From positions 6,742,501-6,806,500 of the forward strand of contig NZ_CP026692.1 of NCBI RefSeq assembly GCF_002949795.1: a DNA stretch of 64,000 nucleotides, given 5' to 3'. A program made the position numbers and the translations under genes. The DNA is from Nostoc sp. 'Lobaria pulmonaria (5183) cyanobiont'. Its GTDB lineage: Bacteria > Cyanobacteriota > Cyanobacteriia > Cyanobacteriales > Nostocaceae. Below the pieces are notes generated by a model, which saw only the letters and a program-made list of their open reading frames with translations, was not told the DNA's origin and searched no databases. Every line of letters begins with the position of its first letter. Positions within the stretch are counted from its first letter, which is position 1. Shown piece by piece: positions 43,539 to 52,364 of the stretch.

Positions 43539-45665
43539 TTAGGGTGTCGTCTGCGGTGGATTGGTGGAATTAGGAAATGGAAGAGTTGGTACAATTACAG
43601 GCTTTGGTTTTTCGCCTTGCAGTTGAATTTGGGCTTGATTGCGACCGTCTATTGCTTGTTGGTAATTAGACTTGTATTTTATTGCTCGATCGTAAGAAGC
43701 GATCGCATCCTGATACCGTTTCAAATTTAATAGAGCATTGCCTCTGCTAAACCAGCTTTCAGAATGGTCTGGTTTATAACGAACTGCCTTATTATAAGAC
43801 GCGATCGCATCTTCATATTTTTGCAATATGTATTGCGAATTACCTAAATTATACCAGAGTTGATAGTCATTTTGCTTAATCGTTGCCGCTTTATTATAAA
43901 CTTTTATTGCTTCTTCATAGCGTTGGTTTTGATGCAGCGACCATCCCAAATTATACCAGGCTTGATAGTTTCTGGGACTGTATTTAATTACTTGATTAAA
44001 AGATTCAATCGCATCTGGATAACGCCGTAAATTCAGCAGTATATTACCTCTAGATAACCAAGCTTGGTAATAATCTGGCTGATATTGCACCGATTGATCA
44101 TAAGCTGTAAATGCATCTTGATAGCGTTTTAAATTGACTAGTACGTTTCCCAAATTATACCAGGCTTGCTCGTAGTCTGGTTTTAAATCAACGACTTTTT
44201 GATAGGCTGCGATCGCTTCTTCATATCGTTTAGAATTCTGCAAAGCTAATCCTTTTTTATACCAAGCTTCATAATTATCTGGTTTGAGTTCAATCGCCTT
44301 TTCATAAGATTTAATTGCCTGGTCATATTGGTTTAAATTACTGAAGGCTTCACCCTTAGCATTCCAGACTTCTGAGTTGTCATTCTTTAATTCTAAGGCT
44401 TTGTCAAAAGAGGCGATCGCTTCTTGATATCGCTGTAAATTTCCCAATACAGTGCCACGTCCAATCCAAGCATCTAAATAATCCGGCTGAATTTGAATTG
44501 CTTTGTCATAGGCCACTAATGCTTCTTTGTATTTTCTTAATTTATTTAGCGTTTTGCCTTGACCATTCCAAGCTTGAGCATAATCTGGTCTAAGATTAAC
44601 GGCTTTTTCATATACTTCTAGCGCGTCTTGATAACGTTGCAAATCAAAAAACGTATTTCCTTGTTTAGATAATTCTATGGCATTATTTGAATTAATGTAA
44701 CTCCAAATAAATATTGATGCTACTGTGCCAATAGTCAAGAAAAATATTGTTAGTAAAATTTTACCTAATATACCTTTTTTAGGTTGAGGTTTGTTGATAT
44801 TTTTTGGTGGAGGAGGAGTTAACGCTATTGTCTGAACAGGTGGTTGTCTTAACTCTTTCAGCGCTTGTAATGCCACAGTTGCCGAAGGATAGCGTTGCCG
44901 AAAGTCGTAGCACACCATTTTATCTAAGAATTGAGCAAATTCTGGTGTTACTGTAGCTTTATCATGCCAGATAATTTCATTAGTATCAGCATCTTTTACT
45001 ATTTCTTCTGGTGATAATCCAGTCAAAGCTTGAATAGCAATTATTCCCACAGCATAGATATCACTGCTTAATTTTGGCGTACCATGAGCTTGTTCGCCAG
45101 GAATATATCCAGGCGTACCAATAGCTACTGTTGCTAAAGTTTGACCTTGGGGAGTAATAACTTGAGTAGCAATTTGTTTCACTGCACCAAAATCAATTAA
45201 AATTAATTTGCCATCTGGTTGGCGTCTAAGAATATTGTGGGGATTGACATCACGATGAATTACATTCTGTTGATGGACGAATTCTAAGATTGCCAAAAGT
45301 TCTTGTAAAAGTGAAATAACTTCTTCTTGACTGAGGATTTTACCTGATGTTAATTCTTGACTCAGATCGTGACCTTCGATCAGTTCCTGTACAAGATAGA
45401 ATTCGGCATTTTCCTCAAAGTAAGCTAAAAGTTGAGGAATGCGATCGTGAGTTCCTAATCTATACAGAACTTGCGCTTCTGTATCAAATAAACGCCTAGC
45501 TGTTTCCAAAGTTACTGGATCGCTTGCCTGGGGTTTGAGTTTCTTAACGACACATAGAGGTGAACCGGGTAATTGGGTATCACAAGCCACAAAAGTTTCA
45601 CCAAAACCCCCACCTCCCAAGTTACTAATAATTTGGTATCTTCCTACAAGTGTGTTTCCTAGCAT
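43539..45665 (-). CDS. Ser/Thr protein kinase with TPR repeats
   Basis: A 708-residue protein. Residues 1-275 are a Hanks-type kinase with GGGGFGETF and CVVKKL; the catalytic loop is HRDVNPHN at 138-145, with Asn in place of the usual Lys of HRDxKxxN, while DFG (LIDFGAVK) is present. A membrane helix near 305-325 separates it from a C-terminal array of about ten TPR units (AWYNLGNVLVNLKRYQDA and similar). Such proteins are thought to be membrane-anchored signalling platforms. The Lys-to-Asn change may alter activity. A divergent rhomboid-like gene starts 152 bp upstream. Confidence 0.92.
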   Translation of the reverse strand: MLGNTLVGRYQIISNLGGGGFGETFVACDTQLPGSPLCVVKKLKPQASDPVTLETARRLFDTEAQVLYRLGTHDRIPQLLAYFEENAEFYLVQELIEGHDLSQELTSGKILSQEEVISLLQELLAILEFVHQQNVIHRDVNPHNILRRQPDGKLILIDFGAVKQIATQVITPQGQTLATVAIGTPGYIPGEQAHGTPKLSSDIYAVGIIAIQALTGLSPEEIVKDADTNEIIWHDKATVTPEFAQFLDKMVCYDFRQRYPSATVALQALKELRQPPVQTIALTPPPPKNINKPQPKKGILGKILLTIFFLTIGTVASIFIWSYINSNNAIELSKQGNTFFDLQRYQDALEVYEKAVNLRPDYAQAWNGQGKTLNKLRKYKEALVAYDKAIQIQPDYLDAWIGRGTVLGNLQRYQEAIASFDKALELKNDNSEVWNAKGEAFSNLNQYDQAIKSYEKAIELKPDNYEAWYKKGLALQNSKRYEEAIAAYQKVVDLKPDYEQAWYNLGNVLVNLKRYQDAFTAYDQSVQYQPDYYQAWLSRGNILLNLRRYPDAIESFNQVIKYSPRNYQAWYNLGWSLHQNQRYEEAIKVYNKAATIKQNDYQLWYNLGNSQYILQKYEDAIASYNKAVRYKPDHSESWFSRGNALLNLKRYQDAIASYDRAIKYKSNYQQAIDGRNQAQIQLQGEKPKPVIVPTLPFPNSTNPPQTTP

Positions 45666-45718
45666 CTCGTTTGCCTAGTTAAGTGCGATGCGATCTGATT
45701 TCAATCTTGCCACAGGTT

Positions 45719-45812
45719 AAGGAGGAGTGAAGGAGTAGAGGAGCCAGATGAGGCAGGGGGAGAAAACTAATAATTAACCACCAATGACCAATGACCAATG
45801 ACAAATGACAAA
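45719..45812. repeat. purine-rich and heptamer repeats
   Basis: A purine-rich run (45719-45764) is followed by CCAATGA heptamers (45779-45812), between the kinase-TPR and rhomboid-like genes. Confidence 0.65.
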
Positions 45813-45817
45813 TATAT

Positions 45818-46516
45818 ATGATTCCTATTAGTGATAATATTCGTTGTCGAAGTAAGCCAATTATTAATTTCTGGTTGATTGGCATTAACTTAGCTGTATT
45901 TTTATGGGAACTTAAACTAGAGTTTAGCGGTCAATTAGGCTATTTTGTCAATAGTTGGGGTGTGATACCAGCACAGATTAGTGAAGCAGTTACCAATGCT
46001 CTTTTTTTCAACTCTGCTGCTTGGATAGTTGTCATTTGGCGGGTATTTACCCTATTTTTTGGCATATTTCTGCACGGCAGTTTTAGTCAAATATTAGGAA
46101 ATTTACTATTTTTGTGGGTTTTTGGGAAAACTGTAGAAAATATTCTGGGACACAGACGCTATTTAGGATTTTATCTGGTTGCTGGCGTGATAACAGGGGT
46201 AATACAAATTCTGGCTGAACCGAGTTTGACAGTTCCGTTGATTGGCGCAAATGGTGCGATCGCAGCTATTTTAGGAGCTTATGTGATGAAATTTCCTAAA
46301 GCTAAAATTGACACTGTTTTGCCGCTAATAATCTTGTATATCCCCATTCAACTTCCAGCCTTTTTCTATATATTTTGGTGGTTTGTGCAACAATTATTTT
46401 ATGGTATAGGTAGTTTAAATATTCCTCCTGTCGGCGTAAATCAATCGGGTGTTGTCTTCTTAGGGCAATTTGTGGGATTATTAATTGGTGGAGCTTTCAT
46501 CCGATTGAAGAGATAA
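45818..46516 (+). CDS. rhomboid-like membrane protein lacking catalytic residues
   Basis: A 232-residue protein with the rhomboid layout of about six membrane helices. The conserved skeleton LLFLWVFGKTVENILGHRRYLGFYLVAG is clear. The usual GxSG nucleophile motif reads GANGA (Asn in place of Ser, codon AAT at 46251-46253), the final-helix catalytic His position reads LGQFVGL, and the H-x-LGN histidine before the LLFLW helix reads QILGN. All three typical active residues are thus lost, which suggests a pseudoprotease that binds membrane proteins, like iRhoms. It lies divergent from the kinase-TPR gene; ATG 45818 is the first start. Confidence 0.85.
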   Translation: MIPISDNIRCRSKPIINFWLIGINLAVFLWELKLEFSGQLGYFVNSWGVIPAQISEAVTNALFFNSAAWIVVIWRVFTLFFGIFLHGSFSQILGNLLFLWVFGKTVENILGHRRYLGFYLVAGVITGVIQILAEPSLTVPLIGANGAIAAILGAYVMKFPKAKIDTVLPLIILYIPIQLPAFFYIFWWFVQQLFYGIGSLNIPPVGVNQSGVVFLGQFVGLLIGGAFIRLKR

Positions 46517-46815
46517 ATTTTATTTAGCTATTGAGCTATTTTGTAGAGTGAATGTCAAAAAGCTCAATTTGGATTTTAATATTTTTAGCAGTCCTTACCC
46601 TACAATCATCAAAACTCATATATACCTTTTGGATGAAATTCATAAAATGTTTCTACCTAATAAATTATATATATAAAAAAAATAATTACTGCAATAATCT
46701 TTTGATTTTTTATCTAACTTTTGATAGATTACATTAGATAGTTGAAAAATTCATAGATCGAACTAGGGATACCTACTCTTCAAGTCGATATTATTAAAGA
46801 TTAGCGGTGTATAAA

Positions 46816-49458
46816 ATGCAAAATATTGATAAAATTAACATTAAACTCACTGATGAATTAGCAGTTTTGCGGCAGCGTGTAGCTGAGTTAGAGCAATCAG
46901 AGATATTTTATCAAAAAAGGCAAACAGCGCTTGAGAAACAATTAACAGAACTAAAAATAAAGCTGCCGCTAGAAGTTGAAAATTCTCATCTTAAAGTTGT
47001 TGATTGGCAGATTGAGAACGAAACCTCTGTAAATCTCAATTTGCCAACAGATATGACAGTAATTTTACAGCAACTCCAACAAGAAATCGCAGCGCGACAG
47101 CAGATAGAAGTAGTTATCAGAGAGACTGAAGAACGGTTGAGACTAGCTCTAGATGTATCCCAAATGGGCTTGTGGGATTGGAATCTTGTTACCAATCAAG
47201 TCATCTGGTCGGAAAATTATCAACTGCTTTTTGGTCTACTTCCAAGTAGTTTTGACAGCCCTTATGAGACGTTTCAAAAGTGCGTTCATCCTGAAGATAG
47301 CCAATCTGTAATGCAAGCGATCGCCCACGCTTTAACACAAAAGACTGACTACAATGATGAATTTCGCATAGTTCGCTCAGACCAAAGCACGCATTGGATT
47401 TCTGCCAAGGGAAAATTTATCTACGACGAGCGGGGACAAGCGGTGCGAATGATTGGGGTTTGTATGGAAACTACTGTGTGTCAGCAGGCAAAAGAAAGTA
47501 CTCGCGAACTGACGACACAAGTACAAGAACAGGCAAATATTTTAAATGCCATCCTAACTGCCTCAGTCGATCATATTTACATCTTTAATCGCCAAGGTTG
47601 TTATCAGTATGTTAGCCGTGATGGAGCAACATTACTAGGTTTAAATCCCGAAGATATTATCGGTAAAAGTTTGCCAGAAATGGATTTACCCGCAGACTTA
47701 ATAATGCAAGTAGATCGTCAACGACAAGCTGTCATGAGAAGTGGGCAGCCGATTAAGGATGAGTGTAAATATTTTACTGCCGATGCGTTGCATTATTATG
47801 AATACATCCTTACACCATTACGGAATTTAAACCAAACTATTGAAGGCGTAATCACTGTTGCTCGCGATATTACCGCACACAAGCGGGCAGAAAAATCATT
47901 ACGTGAAAGCGAAGCACGATTTCGGCGTTTGTTTGAATCTAATCTGATTGGGGTCGCTTTTTGGACTGTGGATGGTTTCATCCTTGATGCCAATGATGCC
48001 TTTCTGCAACTAGCTGGCTACACTCGTGATGAGTTTGCTACTTTAGGTAGATTTAATTGGAGAGAACTTACTCCTGTTGAGTATCAGCATTTAGACGATC
48101 GCATCCTCTTGGAGGTGCAAACCACTGGAGTTTCCAAAATTTACGAAAAAGAATACATCCACCGCAACGGTAAGCGAGTACCGATTGTTTTGGGAATGGC
48201 TTTGCTGAATGACTCCCAAGAACATGGTGTTGCTTTTGTACTGGATATTACCGAGCGCAAATTGGCTCAACAAGAATGCGATCGCCTACTCGATTGCGAA
48301 AGGACAGCACGACAACAAGCAGAAATCGCCAACAAAGTTAAAGATGAATTTCTGGCGGTTCTCTCCCATGAACTACGAACCCCACTCAATTCCGTTCTGG
48401 GATGGTCGAAAATGCTGCGGACTCGCAAGTTTGATGAAAAAACTACTCACCACGCCTTAGAAACCATTGAACGCAACGCTAAGTTACAAACCCAGCTAAT
48501 TGAAGATTTGTTGGATGTGTCGCGCATCCTGCAAGGAAAATTAAACTTGAATACCTGTCCTGTCAGCTTGGTAATGGTAGTTGAAGCAACACTACAAACG
48601 GTACAACTAGCAGCACAAGCCAAGTCAATTCAAATTCAGACCATATTTGATGCCAATTTGGGACAAGTGATGGGCGACCCAAATCGGCTGCAACAAGTTG
48701 TGTGGAACTTGCTTTCAAATGCAGTAAAATTTACACCAACAGGAGGACGAGTAGAAATTCGACTCATGGAAGCTGGTAATCAGGCTCAAATTCAGGTTAG
48801 TGATACAGGTAAGGGAATTAGCCTAGATTTTTTGCCTTATGTATTCGATTACTTTCGCCAAGCTGATGGCACAACTACCCGGACATTTGGTGGACTAGGT
48901 TTAGGACTAGCGATCGTGCGTAGGGTTGTAGAAATGCATGGGGGAAATGTTCAAGCCGAAAGTCTTGGAGAAGGATTGGGTGCAAGCTTCACTGTCGAGT
49001 TACCGCTTTTGGTTAGAAGCGAACAGGTTCGGGGTGAAGAGAATCAGTCTTCATATTCGGAGCCGGTATCCTCGCTGCTTGCGGACACTCAAGTTTTGGT
49101 AGTGGATGATGAACCAGATATTCGCGATTTACTTACCTTTATTTTGCAAGACTACGGTGTCCAAGTAACCGCCGTATCATCAGCACAGGAAGCACTACAC
49201 GCACTGGCTGAGTCGATACCAGATGTTTTAATTAGCGATATTGGAATGCCAAAAACAGACGGTTATATGCTGATGCGTGAAGTGCGATCGCGATCGCCAG
49301 GGCAAGGAGGAAACGTACCAGCGATCGCTCTGACAGCTTATGCAGGGGAAATGAATCAACAGCAAGCGCTAGCAGCAGGATTTCAAATGCATATCTCCAA
49401 ACCAATAGATCCAGATGTACTGGTGCAAGCGATCGCTGATTTGATTCAACCAAGCTGA
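46816..49458 (+). CDS. hybrid sensor histidine kinase with response-regulator domain
   Basis: A soluble multi-domain kinase of about 880 residues. An N-terminal coiled coil (1-95) precedes three PAS/PAC units (roughly 100-230, 240-360 and 365-485). HisKA has VLSHELRTPLNSVLGWSKML near 525, followed by the ATPase boxes NLLSNAVKFTPTGG, DTGKGISLDFLPYVFDYF and GLGLGLAIVRRVVEMHGG. The C-terminal receiver has VLVVDDEPDIRD, the phospho-Asp in ISDIGMPKTDGY and the Lys in HISKPIDPD. All catalytic residues are intact. Signal and downstream target are unknown. GTG 46807 would add three residues. Confidence 0.95.
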   Translation: MQNIDKINIKLTDELAVLRQRVAELEQSEIFYQKRQTALEKQLTELKIKLPLEVENSHLKVVDWQIENETSVNLNLPTDMTVILQQLQQEIAARQQIEVVIRETEERLRLALDVSQMGLWDWNLVTNQVIWSENYQLLFGLLPSSFDSPYETFQKCVHPEDSQSVMQAIAHALTQKTDYNDEFRIVRSDQSTHWISAKGKFIYDERGQAVRMIGVCMETTVCQQAKESTRELTTQVQEQANILNAILTASVDHIYIFNRQGCYQYVSRDGATLLGLNPEDIIGKSLPEMDLPADLIMQVDRQRQAVMRSGQPIKDECKYFTADALHYYEYILTPLRNLNQTIEGVITVARDITAHKRAEKSLRESEARFRRLFESNLIGVAFWTVDGFILDANDAFLQLAGYTRDEFATLGRFNWRELTPVEYQHLDDRILLEVQTTGVSKIYEKEYIHRNGKRVPIVLGMALLNDSQEHGVAFVLDITERKLAQQECDRLLDCERTARQQAEIANKVKDEFLAVLSHELRTPLNSVLGWSKMLRTRKFDEKTTHHALETIERNAKLQTQLIEDLLDVSRILQGKLNLNTCPVSLVMVVEATLQTVQLAAQAKSIQIQTIFDANLGQVMGDPNRLQQVVWNLLSNAVKFTPTGGRVEIRLMEAGNQAQIQVSDTGKGISLDFLPYVFDYFRQADGTTTRTFGGLGLGLAIVRRVVEMHGGNVQAESLGEGLGASFTVELPLLVRSEQVRGEENQSSYSEPVSSLLADTQVLVVDDEPDIRDLLTFILQDYGVQVTAVSSAQEALHALAESIPDVLISDIGMPKTDGYMLMREVRSRSPGQGGNVPAIALTAYAGEMNQQQALAAGFQMHISKPIDPDVLVQAIADLIQPS

Positions 49459-49519
49459 TATAAATAAGCGTCTGAGAGGCTTTCCATAACTTTAGTTTTG
49501 TATTATCAATATTGTTAGC

Positions 49520-49665
49520 CGATACAATCACATTGTTAGTCGATGCAATCGCATTGTCAGTCGATGCAATCGCATTGTCAGTCGAAACAATCGCATTGTC
49601 AGTCGATGCAATCGCATTGTCAGTCGAAACAATCGCATTGTCAGTCGAAACAATCGCATTGTCAG
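49520..49665. repeat. 21-bp tandem array, 7 units
   Basis: Units of exactly 21 bp beginning CGATGCAATCGCATTG (or CGAAACAATCGCATTG) contain CAAT-CGC-ATTG. Read on the other strand they match the array at 53983-54160 in 19 of 21 positions. Confidence 0.95.
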
Positions 49666-49769
49666 CCCGCAAAACGCGATCGCTCAGGAACACTACTAAA
49701 GGTACTAGTACAGCACGGCGTAAATAAGCAGACCATTGAAAAGCCCTAAAGAGCTTATTTCATAATACT

Positions 49770-49798
49770 TTTGACTTTTGACTTTTGACTTTTGACTT
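49770..49798. repeat. heptamer repeat TTTTGAC
   Basis: Four consecutive TTTTGAC units lie upstream of the GTPase gene. Confidence 0.85.
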
Positions 49799-49840
49799 CC
49801 GCCTTGCGGTACTAGTTATCCCTTTGAGAATCGCTATAAG

Positions 49841-51208
49841 ATGACTAAAAGGGTCTTCTATGTTTGGATGAAAATGACTGAGCAACGTGATGCTGACTCA
49901 CCGTCAACTGATTCTCAGCAATTGAGCGAACCGACCGACAAAACGATTACCCAGTCGGTCGATAATTCCTGGACAAATCAGATTGCTGGTGTCTGGAACA
50001 AAGCAACAACACGTCTAACGCAAATCCTACCCGTAGAACAACTGGCACAGACAGTTGTCGAATGGTTTAGTGTCAGCGAAACTCAGGTTGCAGAGATTTT
50101 AGAGAAAATCCGAGCTGAACTACCAACTACAGAAGCGCTGGTGATTGGTAAACCCCAAGCCGGAAAAAGTTCAATTGTCCGGGGATTGACGGGAGTTTCT
50201 GCCGAGATTGTCGGTCAAGGATTTCGCCCACACACGCAACACACCCAGCGCTATGCCTATCCTTCCAATGACCTGCCGTTACTGATTTTTACTGATACAG
50301 TGGGGCTGGGCGATGTCAAACAAGATACTCAAACAATTATTCAGGAGTTAATTGGCGATTTACAACAGGAAACTCGTTCCGCCAGAATCCTGCTTTTGAC
50401 GGTTAAAATCAATGATTTTGCAACTGACACGCTGCGACAAATTGCTCAACAGCTGCGCCAGAAGTATCCAGACATTCCCTGTCTGCTGGTAGTGACTTGC
50501 TTGCACGAAGTTTATCCTAACGATACGGTCGATCATCCCATTTATCCGCCAGATTATCAGGAAGTCAATCGTGCATTTACCGCCATGCAACAAGCTTTTG
50601 CAAAAATAACAGATCGCTCTGTACTCATTGACTTTACCTTAGAAGAAGATGGCTACACTCCGGTATTTTATGGCTTAGAAGCACTACGAGATTCCTTGGC
50701 AGAACTACTCCCACAAGCAGAAGCTCAGGCGATTTATCAGCTATTAGATCGAGAAGAATCTGGGAAGCAACTTGGCAACCTTTACCGAGATGCTGCCCGC
50801 CGTTACATTTTGCCATTTGCGATTATGTCTGCAACTCTGGCCGCTGTACCTCTGCCATTTACTACAATGCCCGTACTCACTGCCTTGCAAGTATCAATGG
50901 TGGGTCTGTTGGGTAAATTATATGGGCAGACACTTACGCCATCTCAGGCGGGAGGCGTTGTGAGTGCGATCGCAGGTGGTTTTTTAGCACAGGCAATTGC
51001 GCGGGAGTTAATTAAATTTATACCAGGTATTGGTAGTGCGATCGCCGCCTCTTGGGCAGCCGCCTACACTTGGGCACTAGGGGAAGCAGCCTGTGTTTAC
51101 TTTGGCGATTTAATGGGAGGTAAGAAACCCGATAGAGAGAAAATTCAGTTGGTGATGCAAGAAGCATTTCAGGCGGCGCAAGAACGGTTTAAGGGAATCA
51201 AACCTTAG
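49841..51208 (+). CDS. GTPase-domain membrane protein
   Basis: A 455-residue P-loop protein. The Walker A GKPQAGKSS is near residue 106, switch I carries a Thr, and G3 is DTVGLGD near 151. The G4 position reads VVTCLHE, without the usual (N/T)KxD, so guanine recognition may be altered. The C-terminal part has a hydrophobic hairpin (ILPFAIMSATLAAVPLPF; SAIAGGFLAQAIARE; IPGIGSAIAASWAAA) like DUF697-type membrane inserts. Such proteins bridge GTP hydrolysis and membranes, but the role is unknown. A later ATG at 49874 would remove 11 residues. Confidence 0.85.
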   Translation: MTKRVFYVWMKMTEQRDADSPSTDSQQLSEPTDKTITQSVDNSWTNQIAGVWNKATTRLTQILPVEQLAQTVVEWFSVSETQVAEILEKIRAELPTTEALVIGKPQAGKSSIVRGLTGVSAEIVGQGFRPHTQHTQRYAYPSNDLPLLIFTDTVGLGDVKQDTQTIIQELIGDLQQETRSARILLLTVKINDFATDTLRQIAQQLRQKYPDIPCLLVVTCLHEVYPNDTVDHPIYPPDYQEVNRAFTAMQQAFAKITDRSVLIDFTLEEDGYTPVFYGLEALRDSLAELLPQAEAQAIYQLLDREESGKQLGNLYRDAARRYILPFAIMSATLAAVPLPFTTMPVLTALQVSMVGLLGKLYGQTLTPSQAGGVVSAIAGGFLAQAIARELIKFIPGIGSAIAASWAAAYTWALGEAACVYFGDLMGGKKPDREKIQLVMQEAFQAAQERFKGIKP

Positions 51209-51669
51209 GGGTAGTTGTTGGGGTTTTCCACAAGTAGACCTTCACTTGCTGCGGCTGCATTCAATTCGGAATCGGCAGATACAAATGTCACTAGAGGCAA
51301 AGTGTTAGCTATGCAGAGGGCATTTACCGTACAACCAGCCCCTAACTGAACTGCATCGTAGCCTCGTAACCCGTATGCTTCAGCTAATACCATTGCAGAG
51401 TTGATGAGGCTTTCTGTGATTTCGATGACTTGGTATTCAGACCGGAGATCGCTTTTAAACTGATTACATACTGCGATCGCATCAGTAGCAATGATACTTC
51501 CACCACGCGATCGCCGTGTAATGGCAGCGACAATTTCAACACTAGTAATAGCAGCAATCAGTAGATCATTTTTTAGTCGCGGCTCAAATAAACTCAAAAC
51601 CCATGCTGAACCTATCTCACTGACGTAGCGTTTGACCAGCGCACTGCTATCTAAATAATAAGCTGCCAT
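51205..51669 (-). CDS. PIN-domain (VapC-type) toxin
   Basis: A 154-residue PIN-domain ribonuclease: YYLDSSALVKRYVSE with the first Asp, then AITSVEIVAAI (Glu) and YGLRGYDAVQLGA with the second and third acidic residues. All metal ligands of a VapC are visible. The stop overlaps the 3' end of the GTPase gene by four bases on the other strand. The likely antitoxin gene is not adjacent but lies 172 bp upstream, beyond a MITE-like element, unlike the usual tight pairs. Confidence 0.9.
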   Translation of the reverse strand: MAAYYLDSSALVKRYVSEIGSAWVLSLFEPRLKNDLLIAAITSVEIVAAITRRSRGGSIIATDAIAVCNQFKSDLRSEYQVIEITESLINSAMVLAEAYGLRGYDAVQLGAGCTVNALCIANTLPLVTFVSADSELNAAAASEGLLVENPNNYP

Positions 51670-51684
51670 CTAAACCTCATCTAT

Positions 51685-51830
51685 GTTGAGAACCGTAGTT
51701 TTTGCCCTCACCCTAAATCCCTCTCCCAAGTAGGGAGAGGGACTTCTTTCCGGCTCCCCTTCTCCCAATATTGGGAGAAGGGGCTGGGGGATGAGGGTTT
51801 TTCTATTCATACAGAATTACGGTTTTCAAC
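51685..51830. repeat. 146-bp MITE-like element between toxin and antitoxin genes
   Basis: Terminal inverted repeats GTTGAGAACCGTAGTT and GTTGAAAACCGTAATT (14 of 16 equal) flank a hairpin-rich core with CCCTCACCCTAAATCCC, GGGAGAGGGACTT and TTCTCCCAATATTGGGAGAA. The core is a copy of a repeat seen at 23582 and, in altered form, at 28682. Confidence 0.78.
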
Positions 51831-51841
51831 GTGGACGCAGT

Positions 51842-52105
51842 TTAGCAGCGTTCCTCAATGATTGTTTCAGAAACAGTTTTACCCTGTACCTGAATCAGTC
51901 GTTGTTTAGTTTGCTGAATATAAACTGGCTGCTTGAGTTGTTTTACCAACCCAGAAGTTAACAGCACTTTGTGAAATGTTGTCCGTTGAGTAACTTGTTC
52001 TTGCTCAACAATATATCTCTGGATAACCTGATTCAACTGCTGTAACTCCTCTGGCTCTAAAATTTCAAGCTGATTGAGGATTTGATTAAGAATTGCCTGT
52101 GGCAT
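51842..52105 (-). CDS. probable antitoxin of the PIN toxin
   Basis: An 87-residue protein beginning MPQAILNQILNQLEILEPEELQQ with a helical, acidic N-terminus and a basic C-terminal part (LVKQLKQPVYIQQTKQRLIQV) that fits the toxin-wrapping arm of cyanobacterial PIN-associated antitoxins. The DNA-binding part is not a clear AbrB or RHH motif. It precedes the PIN gene on the same strand, separated by a MITE-like element, and the pairing rests on this order. The start ATG 52105 is the only in-frame one. Confidence 0.75.
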   Translation of the reverse strand: MPQAILNQILNQLEILEPEELQQLNQVIQRYIVEQEQVTQRTTFHKVLLTSGLVKQLKQPVYIQQTKQRLIQVQGKTVSETIIEERC

Positions 52106-52221
52106 AGGTTTCTAGGTTTACCTGAGCTAGTTTATTTATTATTCTACGGTGGACATAACTTTACTTAGGGACTTCCAAGTTAAACAAATATCCCATCCAT
52201 GCGGGACGCTCCGCGAACTTA

Positions 52222-52246
52222 GAGGCGCAAGGCCTTGCGCCCCTAC
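52222..52246. repeat. GGCGCAAGGCCTTGCGCC palindrome
   Basis: A perfect 18-bp palindrome (52224-52241) followed by CCTAC, resembling the GTAGGGGC...GCCCCTAC repeats at 23428 and 62791. Confidence 0.8.
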
Positions 52247-52364
52247 AAATCTAGAAATAATTTGGGATAATTTATTTTTTGCAAAGTCCCTTAATCATTT
52301 GTGAAAAACTCATAGGGTAGCACAGCCAGCCATACTACCAAAGCATGGGTTGCATACCACTCTC

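Larger units (their letters stand above)
49459..49840. other. intergenic region with a 21-bp array
   Basis: Contains the 21-bp array (49520-49665) and a TTTTGAC heptamer run (49770-49798). The long open frames here on both strands come from the array and are not treated as genes. Confidence 0.6.

Noticed and set aside
46552..46737. 61-codon frame after the rhomboid-like gene
   Set aside because: Very AT-rich, with a biased composition (many Ile, Lys, Phe, Tyr, Asn) and no ribosome binding site.
49232..49727. Frames of 68-153 codons across the 49.5-kb array
   Set aside because: Same reason: they are translations of the array, partly antisense to the hybrid kinase gene.
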